Source of the DNA: Mesorhizobium wenxiniae
GTDB taxonomy: Bacteria; Pseudomonadota; Alphaproteobacteria; Rhizobiales; Rhizobiaceae
NCBI RefSeq assembly: GCF_002284535.1
Contig: NZ_NPKH01000033.1
Coordinates: 1 to 64,000, forward strand
Direction of reading: 5' to 3'
Length of the DNA stretch: 64,000 nt
Part shown: piece by piece, positions 13,692-22,490 of the stretch
How positions within the stretch are numbered: the first letter of the stretch is position 1
Layout: every line of letters begins with the position of its first letter
Notes under the pieces: model-generated
What the model saw: only the letters and a program-made list of their open reading frames with translations
Databases searched by the model: none
What the model was told of the DNA's origin: nothing
Position numbers and translations under genes: made by a program

Positions 13692-16674
13692 TGAGGCGCT
13701 CCCCCTTCTCGTCGAAGAACACCATGCCGGTGACCTCCACCTCGATCGTCGCGTTGGGCATCGGCACGTAAAGCGTCTCACCCATCCGGTCGCGGCCGCC
13801 GGCAACCAGGGCCAGCGCGATCGAGCGGCCGCAATTTTCCGACCAGTAGCTGGAGGTGACATGGCCGATCATGGTCATCGGGATCGCCTGCTTCGAATCG
13901 CCGACGATTTGCGCGCCTTCTTCCAGCACCACCTTAGGATCCTTGGTCTTCAGGCCGACCAGTTGCTTGCGGCCGTTGGCGACAAGGTCCGGCCGCACCA
14001 TGCCGCGAATGCCGACGAAATCGGTCTTCTTCTTGCCGACTGCCCAATCGAGACCGGCATCGTTAGGCGTTACCGTGCCATCGGTGTCCTGGCCGACGAT
14101 GATGTAGCCCTTTTCGGCACGCAGCACGTGCATCGCCTCGGTGCCGTAGGCACAGGCGCCATGCTTCTGGCCCTCGGCCCATAGCGCTTCCCAGACGGCC
14201 TGGCCGTAGTCGGCCGGCACGTTGACCTCGAAGCCGCGTTCGCCGGTGAACGACATCCGGAACAGCCTTGTCGGCACGCCGCAGATCCTGCCTTCGCGCA
14301 CCGACATATGCGGCAGCGCCTCGTCCGACATGTCGATGCCTTCGACCAGCGGCGCGATGATGTCCCGAGACTTCGGTCCTTGCACAGCGATCACCGCCCA
14401 CTGTTCGGTGATCGACGTCAGCCAGACATTGAGATGCGGGAACTCGGTCTGGAGGTAATCCTCCATATGGTTCATGACACGCGGCGCACCGCCCGTCGTC
14501 GTCGTCACATGGAAACGGTCGGGTGCAAGCCTGCCAACGACACCGTCGTCATAGATGAAACCGTCCTCGCGCAGCATGATGCCATAGCGGCAGCGGCCGG
14601 GCTCCAGTTTCTCCCACGGATTGGTGTAGAGCAGTTCCATGAACTTCGCCGCATCCGGCCCGACCACCTCGATCTTGCCCAGCGTCGAGGCGTCGAACAG
14701 GCCGGCCGTCTTGCGCACCGTGACACACTCACGATCGACAGCGGCGTGCATGTCCTCGCCCGCCTTTGGAAAATACCAGGCGCGCTTCCACTGGCCGACA
14801 TCCTCGAACACGGCACCTTGGCGCTCGGCCCAGGGATGGATCGCCGTCTTGCGAGTCGGGTCGAAGAGCGGACCCCGCGCATGGCCGACGATCGAGCCGA
14901 AGGTCACCGGCGTGTAGGGCGCCCTGAACGTCGTCAGGCCGACTTGCGGGATCGGCTTGCCGAGCGTCTCGGCGGCGATTGCCAGACCGTGCATGTTCGA
15001 GGTCTTGCCCTGGTCGGTCGCCATGCCGTTGGTGGTGAAGCGCTTGACGTGCTCGATCGAGCGCATGCCTTCATGCACCGCCTGGCGGATGTCCTTGGCG
15101 GTGACGTCGTTCTGGAAATCGACAAAGGCCTTGACCGTCGTATCCGCCCCGGCGCCGGGCGCCGCACCCAGCATGCCGCGCGACCAGTTCTCGCTGGCGT
15201 CGACCTTCGGCTTGTTTCCCTTGGCGTTGGCGCCGACATCCTTCGCTGCCTTGGCGCCCGCCGCATAGGCCTCGTCGATCGTCGCCGATAGCCCGTCCGT
15301 GCCGTTGCAGGCGCCGACGGAGACGCAGTCCTGCGCATAGGCGCCGGGCACGAAGCGCTTGGTCTCGTCGTTGAAGGCAACCTTGCCGCGCGACTGCGAG
15401 AACAGATGCACCGACGGTGTCCAGCCGGCCGACATCAGGATCGCGTCAACGGGGATGGTACGTTCGCCGCCGCCATTCTTCGGCTGCACGGTCATCGATG
15501 AGACGCGCAATTTGCCGCCGGCGCGGATCACCGCGCGGCCGAAATTGACCTCGATGCCGAGCGCCCTCGCCTCCTCGATCACCGGCCCAGTCGGATTGTC
15601 GCGCAGGTCAACGATCGCCGCCACGCCGACACCGGCCTTCTTCAGGTCGATCGCCGCCGCATAGGCGGAATCATTGGCCGTATAGACGCCGACATTCCTG
15701 CCGACCGTGACGCCATAATGGTTGAGATATGTGCGCGCCGCCGATGCCAGCATGATGCCGGGCCGGTCGTTGTCGGCAAACACCATATGCCGCTCTATGG
15801 CGCCGGTCGCCAGCACCACGCGCTTGGCACGGACCTGCCACAGCCGCTCACGCGGCAGGTCGCGGCCGGGGTTTTGCAAATGGTCGCTGACGCGCTCGAC
15901 CAGCCCGACGAAATTCTGCGCGTAATAGCCAAAGGCCGTGGTGCGGGACAGCACACGGACGTTGTCCATCGTCTTGAGCTTCGCGACCGCACTCTGCGCC
16001 CAGGCAAAGCCGTCCTGGCGATCGATCTTCGCGCCGCTCTCGAAATGCAGGCTGCCGCCGAACTCCGCCTGCTCGTCGACAAGGATGACGCGCACACCGG
16101 TCTCGGCCGCCGCCAGTGCTGCGGCAATGCCGGCCGCACCGCCACCCAGCACCAATACGTCGCAATGGGCGAAGCGCGCCGAATAATGGTCGGGGTCCGC
16201 CTGGTCGGGGGCGACGCCGAGCCCGGCCGCAGCACGGATCTTGGGCTCGTAGAAGTTTTTCCAGGCGGACTTCGGCCACATAAAGGTCTTGTAGTAGAAG
16301 CCCGCCGAAAGCAGCGGCGAGGCGATGTCGCCGAGCGCACTGACGTCGAAGGAAAGCGACGGCCAGCGGTTCTGTGACTGTGCCGCCAGCCCGTCATAAA
16401 GCTCCTGCACGGTGGCACGGACATTTGGTGTCTTCCTGGCGGAGTCGCGCTTGATCTCAACCAGCGCGTTGGGCTCTTCCGCCCCGGCGGACAGAAAGCC
16501 GCGCGGCCGGTGGTATTTGAACGAGCGGCCGATCAGATGGACGCCGTTGGCGAGCAGCGCCGAGGCCAGCGTATCGCCCTCGACACCGGCATAAGAATGG
16601 CCGTCGAAGCTGAAGCTGGCAGTCTCTGCCTGCCTGAGGCGTCCGGCGCCGGGAATGCGGAACGCTGCGATCAT
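13684..16674 (-). CDS. soxA: Sarcosine oxidase alpha subunit
   Basis: Large subunit of 996 residues, normal for the family. The N-terminal part has the ferredoxin-like start (FSFDGHSYAGVEGDTLASALL), then a dinucleotide fold (VLVLGGGAAGIAAALAAAETG) that binds NAD+. The C-terminal third is a GcvT-like aminomethyltransferase domain that binds folate and forms 5,10-methylene-tetrahydrofolate. The start overlaps the soxD stop by 4 bases and the end overlaps soxG, so translation is coupled along the operon. Confidence 0.97.
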   Translation of the reverse strand: MIAAFRIPGAGRLRQAETASFSFDGHSYAGVEGDTLASALLANGVHLIGRSFKYHRPRGFLSAGAEEPNALVEIKRDSARKTPNVRATVQELYDGLAAQSQNRWPSLSFDVSALGDIASPLLSAGFYYKTFMWPKSAWKNFYEPKIRAAAGLGVAPDQADPDHYSARFAHCDVLVLGGGAAGIAAALAAAETGVRVILVDEQAEFGGSLHFESGAKIDRQDGFAWAQSAVAKLKTMDNVRVLSRTTAFGYYAQNFVGLVERVSDHLQNPGRDLPRERLWQVRAKRVVLATGAIERHMVFADNDRPGIMLASAARTYLNHYGVTVGRNVGVYTANDSAYAAAIDLKKAGVGVAAIVDLRDNPTGPVIEEARALGIEVNFGRAVIRAGGKLRVSSMTVQPKNGGGERTIPVDAILMSAGWTPSVHLFSQSRGKVAFNDETKRFVPGAYAQDCVSVGACNGTDGLSATIDEAYAAGAKAAKDVGANAKGNKPKVDASENWSRGMLGAAPGAGADTTVKAFVDFQNDVTAKDIRQAVHEGMRSIEHVKRFTTNGMATDQGKTSNMHGLAIAAETLGKPIPQVGLTTFRAPYTPVTFGSIVGHARGPLFDPTRKTAIHPWAERQGAVFEDVGQWKRAWYFPKAGEDMHAAVDRECVTVRKTAGLFDASTLGKIEVVGPDAAKFMELLYTNPWEKLEPGRCRYGIMLREDGFIYDDGVVGRLAPDRFHVTTTTGGAPRVMNHMEDYLQTEFPHLNVWLTSITEQWAVIAVQGPKSRDIIAPLVEGIDMSDEALPHMSVREGRICGVPTRLFRMSFTGERGFEVNVPADYGQAVWEALWAEGQKHGACAYGTEAMHVLRAEKGYIIVGQDTDGTVTPNDAGLDWAVGKKKTDFVGIRGMVRPDLVANGRKQLVGLKTKDPKVVLEEGAQIVGDSKQAIPMTMIGHVTSSYWSENCGRSIALALVAGGRDRMGETLYVPMPNATIEVEVTGMVFFDEKGERLNG

Positions 16675-16967
16675 TTGGAGGCTCCCGGCAGCTTCGCCGG
16701 CTTGGGCTCGCCGGCCTTGTAGGTCAACAGGAACCTGTCGCTGACGGTGTCGCGCACGGCGTTGAAGAACCGCGCACAGCCATGCATGTGCCGCCAGCGC
16801 TCATAGATGATGCCTTTGGGATTCGAGCGGATGAAGAAGAACTTTTCGAAGTCGTCATCGCTCTCGCCGGCCATGTTAGCCGAACGCGCAATATGCGCCT
16901 CGCCGGCGTTGCGGAATTCGAGTTCAGGACGCTCTTCCTCGCAATAGGGGCAGCGGATGAGAAGCAT
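16671..16967 (-). CDS. soxD: Sarcosine oxidase delta subunit
   Basis: Product of 98 residues. The zinc-binding residues are visible: CPYC at residues 6-9 and the HMHGC segment at 60-64. The subunit caps the heterotetramer. The start MLLIRCPYCEEE matches the family N-terminus, so ATG 16967 was preferred to the longer frame. It lies 88 bases after soxB and overlaps soxA by 4 bases. Confidence 0.95.
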   Translation of the reverse strand: MLLIRCPYCEEERPELEFRNAGEAHIARSANMAGESDDDFEKFFFIRSNPKGIIYERWRHMHGCARFFNAVRDTVSDRFLLTYKAGEPKPAKLPGASK

Positions 16968-17055
16968 GGTTGTTCCTACAATTCGCCGGGGCCGACGCGG
17001 GCGCCGGCCGGTTGATCGCAAAGCCAGTGACCCAACATCACGAAGCGGGCCTTCA

Positions 17056-18309
17056 TCAGTGTGCCACCGCCGCCGCCGCCGCCTCGTCGATCAGGCGGCC
17101 GGTGCGGAAGCGCTCGATGGTGAAGGGGGCGTTGATCGGGTGCGGATCGTCTTTTGCGATGGTGTGGGCAAAGACATGGCCCGAGCCGGGCGTTGCCTTG
17201 AAGCCGCCCGTGCCCCAGCCGCAATTGACATAGAGGCCGGGCACCGGCGTCTTGGCCAGGATCGGCGAGCGATCGGGCGTCACGTCGACGATGCCGCCCC
17301 AGCTCCGCAGCATCTTCATGCGGGTGAACATCGGGAACATCTCGCAGATGGCGTCGAGCGTGTGCTGGAGGATATGCAGGCCGCCGGTCTGCGAATAGGA
17401 GACATACTGGTCAGTGCCGGCGCCAATGACCAGCTCGCCCTTGTCGGACTGCGAGATATAGGCGTGCACGGTGTTCGACATCACCACGCAGGGGAATACC
17501 GGCTTGACCGGCTCGGACACCAGCGCCTGCAGTGGATAGCTTTCCAGCGGCATGCGCACGCCGGCCATGTTCATGATGACGGACGAATGGCCGGCGGCCA
17601 CCACGCCGACCTTCCTGGCGCCGATGAAGCCGCGGGTTGTCTCGACGCCGGTGACCGCACCGTTCGGCGCCCGCTTGACCCCGATGACCTCGCAATTCTG
17701 GATAATGTGGACGCCGCGCGCCGAAGCGCCCCGCGCATAGCCCCAGGCGACGGCATCGTGGCGGGCGGTGCCGCCGCGACGCTGCAGGGTCGCGCCCATC
17801 ACCGGATAGCGGGCATCGCGCGAAATGTTGAGCGGCGGGCAGAATTCCTTCGCCGCTTCCGGTGTCAGCCATTCATTGTCGATGCCGTTCAGACGGTTGG
17901 CATGGACGTGGCGTTTCAGCACCTGGATGTCATGGACATTATGGGCCAGCATCATGACGCCGCGCGGCGAATACATGACATTGTAGTTGAGCTCCTGGCT
18001 GAGCCCGTCCCACAGTTTCAGCGCGTGGTCGTAGATGCCGGCGCTCTCGTCATAGAGATAGTTGGAGCGGATGATGGTGGTGTTGCGGCCGGTATTGCCG
18101 CCGCCGAGCCAGCCCTTTTCCAGCACCGCGACATTGGTGATGCCGTGCACCGTGGCGAGGTAGTAGGCGGTGGCCAGGCCATGGCCGCCGGCGCCGACGA
18201 TGATGACGTCGTACTCCTTCTTCGGCTCTGGCGAGGACCACTGTTCCTCCCAGCCCTTGTGGCCGCGCATGGCCTCGCGGGCGATGGCGAATACCGAGTA
18301 TTTCTTCAA
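17056..18309 (-). CDS. soxB: Sarcosine oxidase beta subunit
   Basis: Flavin subunit of 417 residues, which is the usual family size. It carries the FAD-binding fold (DVIIVGAGGHGLATAYYLA) and the substrate oxidation site, and would also hold the FMN shared with SoxA. The start is TTG 18309, read as fMet-KKYSVFAIAREAMRGHKGW, behind GAGGCTGGA; in-frame ATGs further upstream would add an unrelated tail. It is the first gene of soxBDAG, so the operon promoter should lie in 18310-18436. No regulator gene is adjacent. Confidence 0.95.
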   Translation of the reverse strand: MKKYSVFAIAREAMRGHKGWEEQWSSPEPKKEYDVIIVGAGGHGLATAYYLATVHGITNVAVLEKGWLGGGNTGRNTTIIRSNYLYDESAGIYDHALKLWDGLSQELNYNVMYSPRGVMMLAHNVHDIQVLKRHVHANRLNGIDNEWLTPEAAKEFCPPLNISRDARYPVMGATLQRRGGTARHDAVAWGYARGASARGVHIIQNCEVIGVKRAPNGAVTGVETTRGFIGARKVGVVAAGHSSVIMNMAGVRMPLESYPLQALVSEPVKPVFPCVVMSNTVHAYISQSDKGELVIGAGTDQYVSYSQTGGLHILQHTLDAICEMFPMFTRMKMLRSWGGIVDVTPDRSPILAKTPVPGLYVNCGWGTGGFKATPGSGHVFAHTIAKDDPHPINAPFTIERFRTGRLIDEAAAAAVAH

Positions 18310-18436
18310 CGTTCCAGCCTCGCAGATAGCGGCCGGGCATCCAATCGAGCGCCGGCGCGCGAGGTGTATCACTAGCGAAACAGCGCTGCCACCCTTGCGC
18401 TGTTTGCGACGGCGCTTGCCGTTTTGCGCCGTGCCT

Positions 18437-19195
18437 TCAACGGCCGCTGTTCTGAGCTTCGCCTTTTGACGGTTCAGCCGGAGCACGCTTCAGGATGGAC
18501 GGCCCAATTGCATGGGTCGGCCGCAGATAACCTTGGCGGCAATCGGCAGCGATTTTACGGATTTCCGCATCATCCGACTGCTCCGCCATGGCCACGAAGC
18601 GCTCGATGATCACCTCGCGCGGCCTGATGGCCACTGCCGCAGCAAAGCGCCGCAACACCGCATCCGGATGCGCGAGCAACCGCGGCAGGTCCTTGGCGCT
18701 CGGCATGAAATAGTGACCATAAGCGTTGACCAGTGTCTTGAAAGCCGAGCCCGGACGCAGCGCAGCTGCATTTTCCACCGCAAGCCTTAGCTGCCAGCGC
18801 TCCGCAAGGCAGATGAACTGGACGACCTTCCACCGCACGCCGGCAGGTTCGTCATCAAGCCGCAGCATGACACGGCCGAGAATGGCTCCATCTGCCAGCG
18901 TCGTGCATCCCAGAAGCGCCTCGATTGCGTCGAACCTGATCCGCACAACTTTGCTGTTGAGCAGATCGGCGATCTCCGCGACAACGCAATTCATGTTGAA
19001 GCTTAGCCTGGGGCTGATCTCGGCCACCAAAAAAGCGGCGGCGGCCTGAGTATGAAGGTTGCCGGACGTCAGCAGCGGCCGGAGGTTTTCAAGGGGAAAG
19101 CCTTTGTGAAATTCCGATTGAAGAGCGAACGTCAACTCGCTGTCGCCCTCATAGCCGGGCTCCAGCAACTTGCTCATCATGTCTTGGGGGGTCAT
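18437..19195 (-). CDS. HEAT-like repeat protein, unknown function
   Basis: Soluble all-helical protein of 252 residues. Successive units such as LRPLLTSGNLHTQAAAAFLVAEI, IADLLNSKVVRIRFDAIEALLG and LARLLAHPD-like AVLRRFAAAVA have the spacing of HEAT/ARM repeats, which usually bind other proteins. There is no signal peptide or enzyme motif. ATG 19195 is preferred to TTG 19222. It sits upstream of soxB on the same strand, separated by 127 bases. I cannot name a partner. Confidence 0.7.
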   Translation of the reverse strand: MTPQDMMSKLLEPGYEGDSELTFALQSEFHKGFPLENLRPLLTSGNLHTQAAAAFLVAEISPRLSFNMNCVVAEIADLLNSKVVRIRFDAIEALLGCTTLADGAILGRVMLRLDDEPAGVRWKVVQFICLAERWQLRLAVENAAALRPGSAFKTLVNAYGHYFMPSAKDLPRLLAHPDAVLRRFAAAVAIRPREVIIERFVAMAEQSDDAEIRKIAADCRQGYLRPTHAIGPSILKRAPAEPSKGEAQNSGR

Positions 19196-19374
19196 TGGAA
19201 TGGGTGGCGCGTCCACCCGCAATGTTGAATGACGGCTTTGGTAGCTTGGCGTCCGCCCGGCGTCAAGAAATCTTGACAGATGCCTTCGCAGGTATCGGGT
19301 GGCTCGCCCCGCCCCGGACTGCGATCACCATCCCGATTGCCGGCGACGCTGGCGCGAAGAAAGGGATGAAAACA

Positions 19375-20133
19375 ATGCTCGCACTCGCTAACAAGGTCGC
19401 CATCGTCACTGGCGCCAGTTCCGGCATCGGCCACGCCACGGCAAAGCTCTTTGCCGAGGAAGGCGCCAAGGTGGTCGTCGCTGCCCGTCGCCAGGCAGAG
19501 CTGGACGCGCTCGTCACTGAAATCGAGGAGGCCGATGGCACGGCCATTGCTCTTGCCGGCGACGTCCGCGACGAGGCCTATGCCAAGGCCCTTGTCGATC
19601 TTGCGGTGGGCCGGTTCGGCGGGCTGGATATCGCCTTCAACAACGCCGGCTCGGTCGGCAAGATGGGTTCGATTTCGGGGTTGTCGCTGGAGGGCTGGCG
19701 AGAGACGCTCGACACCAACCTGACCAGCGCATTTCTCGGCGCGAAACATCAGGTGCCGGCGATGGTCGATCGCGGCGGCGGATCGCTGATCTTCACCTCT
19801 ACCTTCGTCGGCCATACCGTCGGCATGCCCGGCGTGACCAGTTACGCCGCAAGCAAGGCCGGGCTGATCGGATTGACGCAGGTGCTTGCCGCCGAATACG
19901 GCGCGAAAGGCGTACGGGTCAACGCGCTGCTGCCGGGCGGCACCGATACGCCTTCGGCAACATTCAAGACACCTGAATCGCGAGCCTTCGTCGAAAACCT
20001 GCATGCCTTGAAGCGCGTGGCGGAGCCCGAAGAGATCGCCCGCTCGGCGCTCTATCTTGCTTCCGACGCATCGAGCTTCACCACCGGAACCGCGCTGTTT
20101 GCCGATGGCGGTGTTTCGATCAGCCGGACGTGA
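19375..20133 (+). CDS. Short-chain dehydrogenase/reductase
   Basis: SDR of about 252 residues. Motifs are the cofactor loop TGASSGIG, NNAG in the FNNAGSVG segment, catalytic Ser in FTSTFVG and YAASK with Tyr and Lys. Substrate unknown. ATG 19375 is favoured because GGG at 19363-19365 is well placed; ATG 19366 would add MKT. It is transcribed alone, divergent from the HEAT-like gene whose start is 180 bases away. Confidence 0.9.
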   Translation: MLALANKVAIVTGASSGIGHATAKLFAEEGAKVVVAARRQAELDALVTEIEEADGTAIALAGDVRDEAYAKALVDLAVGRFGGLDIAFNNAGSVGKMGSISGLSLEGWRETLDTNLTSAFLGAKHQVPAMVDRGGGSLIFTSTFVGHTVGMPGVTSYAASKAGLIGLTQVLAAEYGAKGVRVNALLPGGTDTPSATFKTPESRAFVENLHALKRVAEPEEIARSALYLASDASSFTTGTALFADGGVSISRT

Positions 20134-20255
20134 GGCGTTTTTCCCGTCGGCGAACAATGGAACGCGGCATGTTGCAAAACCGGCCTTGCTTTCTTGGCGC
20201 GATTTAGCGATTGCGTTTTCTGTTCGAAGAATGCTGTCGAAGACGGGCCTAAAAC

Positions 20256-20642
20256 ATGCTGCTGATCAGGACCTACATCGCTGCTAGCACAATCGAGGGT
20301 GTCGGCGTATTCGCCGCCGAGCCGATCAGGAAGGGAGCGTCGATCTGGCAGCTCGATCCTGACTTCGACCGGTTGATCCCGACGGAAAAATATAAGGCCG
20401 CACCGCCGCATCTCAGGGAATTGCTCGACAGATATGCCTATCCAAGCCCGGACCGGCCCGGATTCATGGTCTATGAAGTCGACAATGGGCGCTTCATGAA
20501 CCACGCCGAAAGGCCGAACACGGATTTCTCGCAGTATGGTGGCGCAACCGCGATCCGCGACATTGCGGCGGGCGAAGAAATAACCTGCGACTACGGCGAA
20601 TTCTTCGAGGATTTCGAGCGGCTTCATCTGGCCACGGCATAG
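20256..20642 (+). CDS. SET domain protein, putative lysine methyltransferase
   Basis: Compact bacterial SET protein of 128 residues. Conserved pieces are the N-terminal GVGVFAAEPIRKGASIW, the cofactor/substrate core RFMNHAERPNT (the usual NH motif) and the C-terminal IAAGEEITCDYGEFF, with the catalytic Tyr. Bacterial members methylate protein lysines, often of unknown targets. The post-SET cysteine cluster is absent. It is a single-gene unit. Confidence 0.88.
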   Translation: MLLIRTYIAASTIEGVGVFAAEPIRKGASIWQLDPDFDRLIPTEKYKAAPPHLRELLDRYAYPSPDRPGFMVYEVDNGRFMNHAERPNTDFSQYGGATAIRDIAAGEEITCDYGEFFEDFERLHLATA

Positions 20643-20727
20643 AGGAAGAGCCTGTCGCCAATTGCTCTGTTGCGAATCAAACGACCCGGAGCGATGATCG
20701 GCTCCGGGCCATGTTTCCAACCCCAGC

Positions 20728-21171
20728 TTAGTTCCGGTGGGCGTGCGGCTCGTCGGTGTGGCGGCCGTCATGTTGCAGGTCCAACTCGCGAATCGCCTCC
20801 TTGCCTTTCTTCGGATCGACAAGCCTAAGAAGCGCGTCGATCTTGGCCTCCATCCGGTCGGTACTCTCCTTCGATTGCGGCGAACCGACGAAGAGCAGGA
20901 ACGCCAGGCCGCCGACCTGCCAGAGCAGTTGCAGGAATTCCGACTGCCAGTTCTCAAGCGTGTCGCGGCTCATCTCGATCAGATAGCCGCCGAATTCGGG
21001 CGGTTGGCCGAGCGCTTGCTGCTCGTCGAGATAGGCGAACCAGCCGAAAACCCAGTGACCGACGATCGAGATGATGAAGAAGCCGAGGGTAATCCAGGCA
21101 TAACTGTAGGCCCGCCACACCGAAGGCGGCGTCATCTTGGCCGCCGGCCTGTTGTCCTCATCGTTTGGCAT
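20728..21171 (-). CDS. Two-TM membrane protein, DUF6766-like
   Basis: Product of 147 residues with two membrane helices (about residues 26-46 and 85-101) and a hydrophilic, His-rich C-terminus (HDGRHTDEPHAHRN). The segment SEFLQLLWQVGGLAFLLFVGSPQSKES resembles DUF6766 proteins, which in rhizobia often accompany stress genes. It overlaps the preceding ferritin-like gene by 14 bases and probably shares its EcfG promoter. Confidence 0.75.
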   Translation of the reverse strand: MPNDEDNRPAAKMTPPSVWRAYSYAWITLGFFIISIVGHWVFGWFAYLDEQQALGQPPEFGGYLIEMSRDTLENWQSEFLQLLWQVGGLAFLLFVGSPQSKESTDRMEAKIDALLRLVDPKKGKEAIRELDLQHDGRHTDEPHAHRN

Positions 21172-21667
21172 TGTCGCTGTCCGACTCCGAGCGAGCCAGG
21201 AACTGCTCCGTAGTCCCGGGCAGCTTGTTATTCAGCCACTCGGCCATCGCCTCCTCCTCACGCAGGTTTTGTTCGCAGGCCCGGGCGACTTCTGTTTCGC
21301 CAAGGGATTCGGCGGCTGCGATGAGGATCGTGTATGAGGCGATTTCCATATGTTCGAATGTGTAGCTCGCGAGTGAGCCTTTCATCACCTCGTCGCCGGC
21401 GAAGACGCCGCTTAGGGACTGCGCCATGGCCAACAGCTTGCCGCCCGCGTCCTTCAACGTGGACGTATCTTCGCCCAACTGTTCCAGGCAGGTTCTGAGG
21501 CGTGCGGCTTGCCCTTTCGTCTCGTCGACGTGCAGGTTAATGCGCTCACGGAGTTCGGGATAACTCTCCAGCCGGCTCAGCTGGCCGTTCAGCATGGTTT
21601 CGGCCTGCTCCTCCATCGCATGCGCGTCCCTGAGCCACTGGACGAGCCATTCACGGGTCTCTGACAT
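21158..21667 (-). CDS. Ferritin-like DUF892 (YciE/YciF-type) protein
   Basis: Product of 169 residues, four long helices with the family pattern: WLVQWLRDAHAMEEQAETML at the start, LHVDETKGQAARL, and FEHMEIASYTILIAAAESLG. The Glu/His residues fit a di-metal ferritin-like site. Members are general-stress proteins of unclear reaction. GGAGAAAACCG before ATG 21667 fixes the start. An EcfG-type promoter lies 29 bases upstream and the DUF6766-like gene follows in the same operon. Confidence 0.9.
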   Translation of the reverse strand: MSETREWLVQWLRDAHAMEEQAETMLNGQLSRLESYPELRERINLHVDETKGQAARLRTCLEQLGEDTSTLKDAGGKLLAMAQSLSGVFAGDEVMKGSLASYTFEHMEIASYTILIAAAESLGETEVARACEQNLREEEAMAEWLNNKLPGTTEQFLARSESDSDNAKR

Positions 21668-21695
21668 CGGTTTTCTCCTGTGCTTGCCTATGCGA

Positions 21696-21723
21696 AACAA
21701 CCATGGGGAACGAGGTTTGTTCC
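21696..21723 (-). promoter_or_regulatory. EcfG-type general stress promoter
   Basis: Minus-strand GGAAC (21719-21723) and GTTGTT (21696-21701) are 17 bases apart, matching the GGAAC-N16/17-GTT pattern used by the alphaproteobacterial general stress sigma factor EcfG. The -10 element is about 30 bases before the YciF-type gene. The gene contents (ferritin-like and DUF6766-like proteins) agree with stress control. Confidence 0.7.
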
Positions 21724-21875
21724 TTCGTTGATAGAGCCAGGCTGACCGTTTGCCGGATTGGGGGAGCAGGATTTATCGGTGGCGGAGAAAACGCCAACGA
21801 TCGCTCATCGGTGCGGAGGCCCCGAACAGGCGAATCTACTACCAGAGGTCGTAATTCCTTGCTTCTGGCGGCAGT

Positions 21876-21938
21876 TATGCTATTGATTTGCACGTGGTGC
21901 TGATTTGCGCCGACGACCCGCCGCCGAGGCGGGTTTTT
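21876..21938 (+). ncRNA. Candidate small RNA with own promoter and terminator (copy 1)
   Basis: A -10-like TATGCTA (21876-21882) is followed by about 50 bases ending in a terminator: CCCGCC (21917-21922) pairs with GGCGGG (21928-21933), then TTTTT. No plausible reading frame is present. The same layout and much of the sequence (GGCAG-TATGCTA, TGGTGCTGA-TTGCGCC, the terminator) recurs on the other strand at 62025-62088. Conservation of both promoter and terminator between two unlinked sites supports a real transcript. Which known alphaproteobacterial RNA family it may be is unknown to me. Confidence 0.55.
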
Positions 21939-22067
21939 CGTTTCGGCAGTGGACAGAGCGGTATGATTCTGCTATCAGCCGCCACAATTCGTGGTGTAGA
22001 CCGCCGCGGAGGCAAGCGACTATGGCCACTTGCCTGTTGTTAACAAACCCGAAAGACAGGATTGCCC

Positions 22068-22340
22068 GTGCAGGTACTCGTCCGCGACAACAACGTTGAT
22101 CAGGCGCTTCGCGCGCTCAAGAAAAAGATGCAGCGCGAAGGCATCTTCCGCGAAATGAAGATGCGCGGACACTATGAGAAGCCTTCCGAGAAGCGCGCCC
22201 GCGAAAAGGCGGAAGCCGTTCGCCGCGCCCGCAAGCTGGCCCGCAAGCGCGCCCAGCGCGAGGGTCTGCTGCCGATGACGCCGCGTCCGGTGGCGGCTGG
22301 TGCTGCTGGTGCAGGTGCTCCGCGTCCGCCGCGGTTCTGA
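22068..22340 (+). CDS. rpsU: 30S ribosomal protein S21
   Basis: Product of 90 residues starting MQVLVRDNNVDQALRALKKKMQ, the alphaproteobacterial S21 form. The body has the usual basic helix pair (EKPSEKRAREKAEAVRRARKLARKR) and an Ala/Gly/Pro-rich tail. It joins the 30S subunit near the anti-Shine-Dalgarno region. The start is GTG 22068 behind CAGGA; TTG 22062 would add two residues not seen in the family. A terminator follows at 22375. Confidence 0.97.
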   Translation: MQVLVRDNNVDQALRALKKKMQREGIFREMKMRGHYEKPSEKRAREKAEAVRRARKLARKRAQREGLLPMTPRPVAAGAAGAGAPRPPRF

Positions 22341-22374
22341 CGCCAATTTTTCGTCCTTTTCGAAGGATACCCAG

Positions 22375-22407
22375 GGTGGCGCGATGCGTAATCGCCGCCA
22401 CCTTTTT
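22375..22407 (+). terminator. Rho-independent terminator after rpsU
   Basis: GGTGGCG (22375-22381) pairs with CGCCACC (22396-22402) and is followed by TTTTT. Confidence 0.75.
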
Positions 22408-22490
22408 GTTGAATTCGACCAGTTCGGAGAGGGCCGGTTCGGAGACGGAACAGACCTGACGGCGCGGCGGGCAGTGAGGACACAGCAGAT

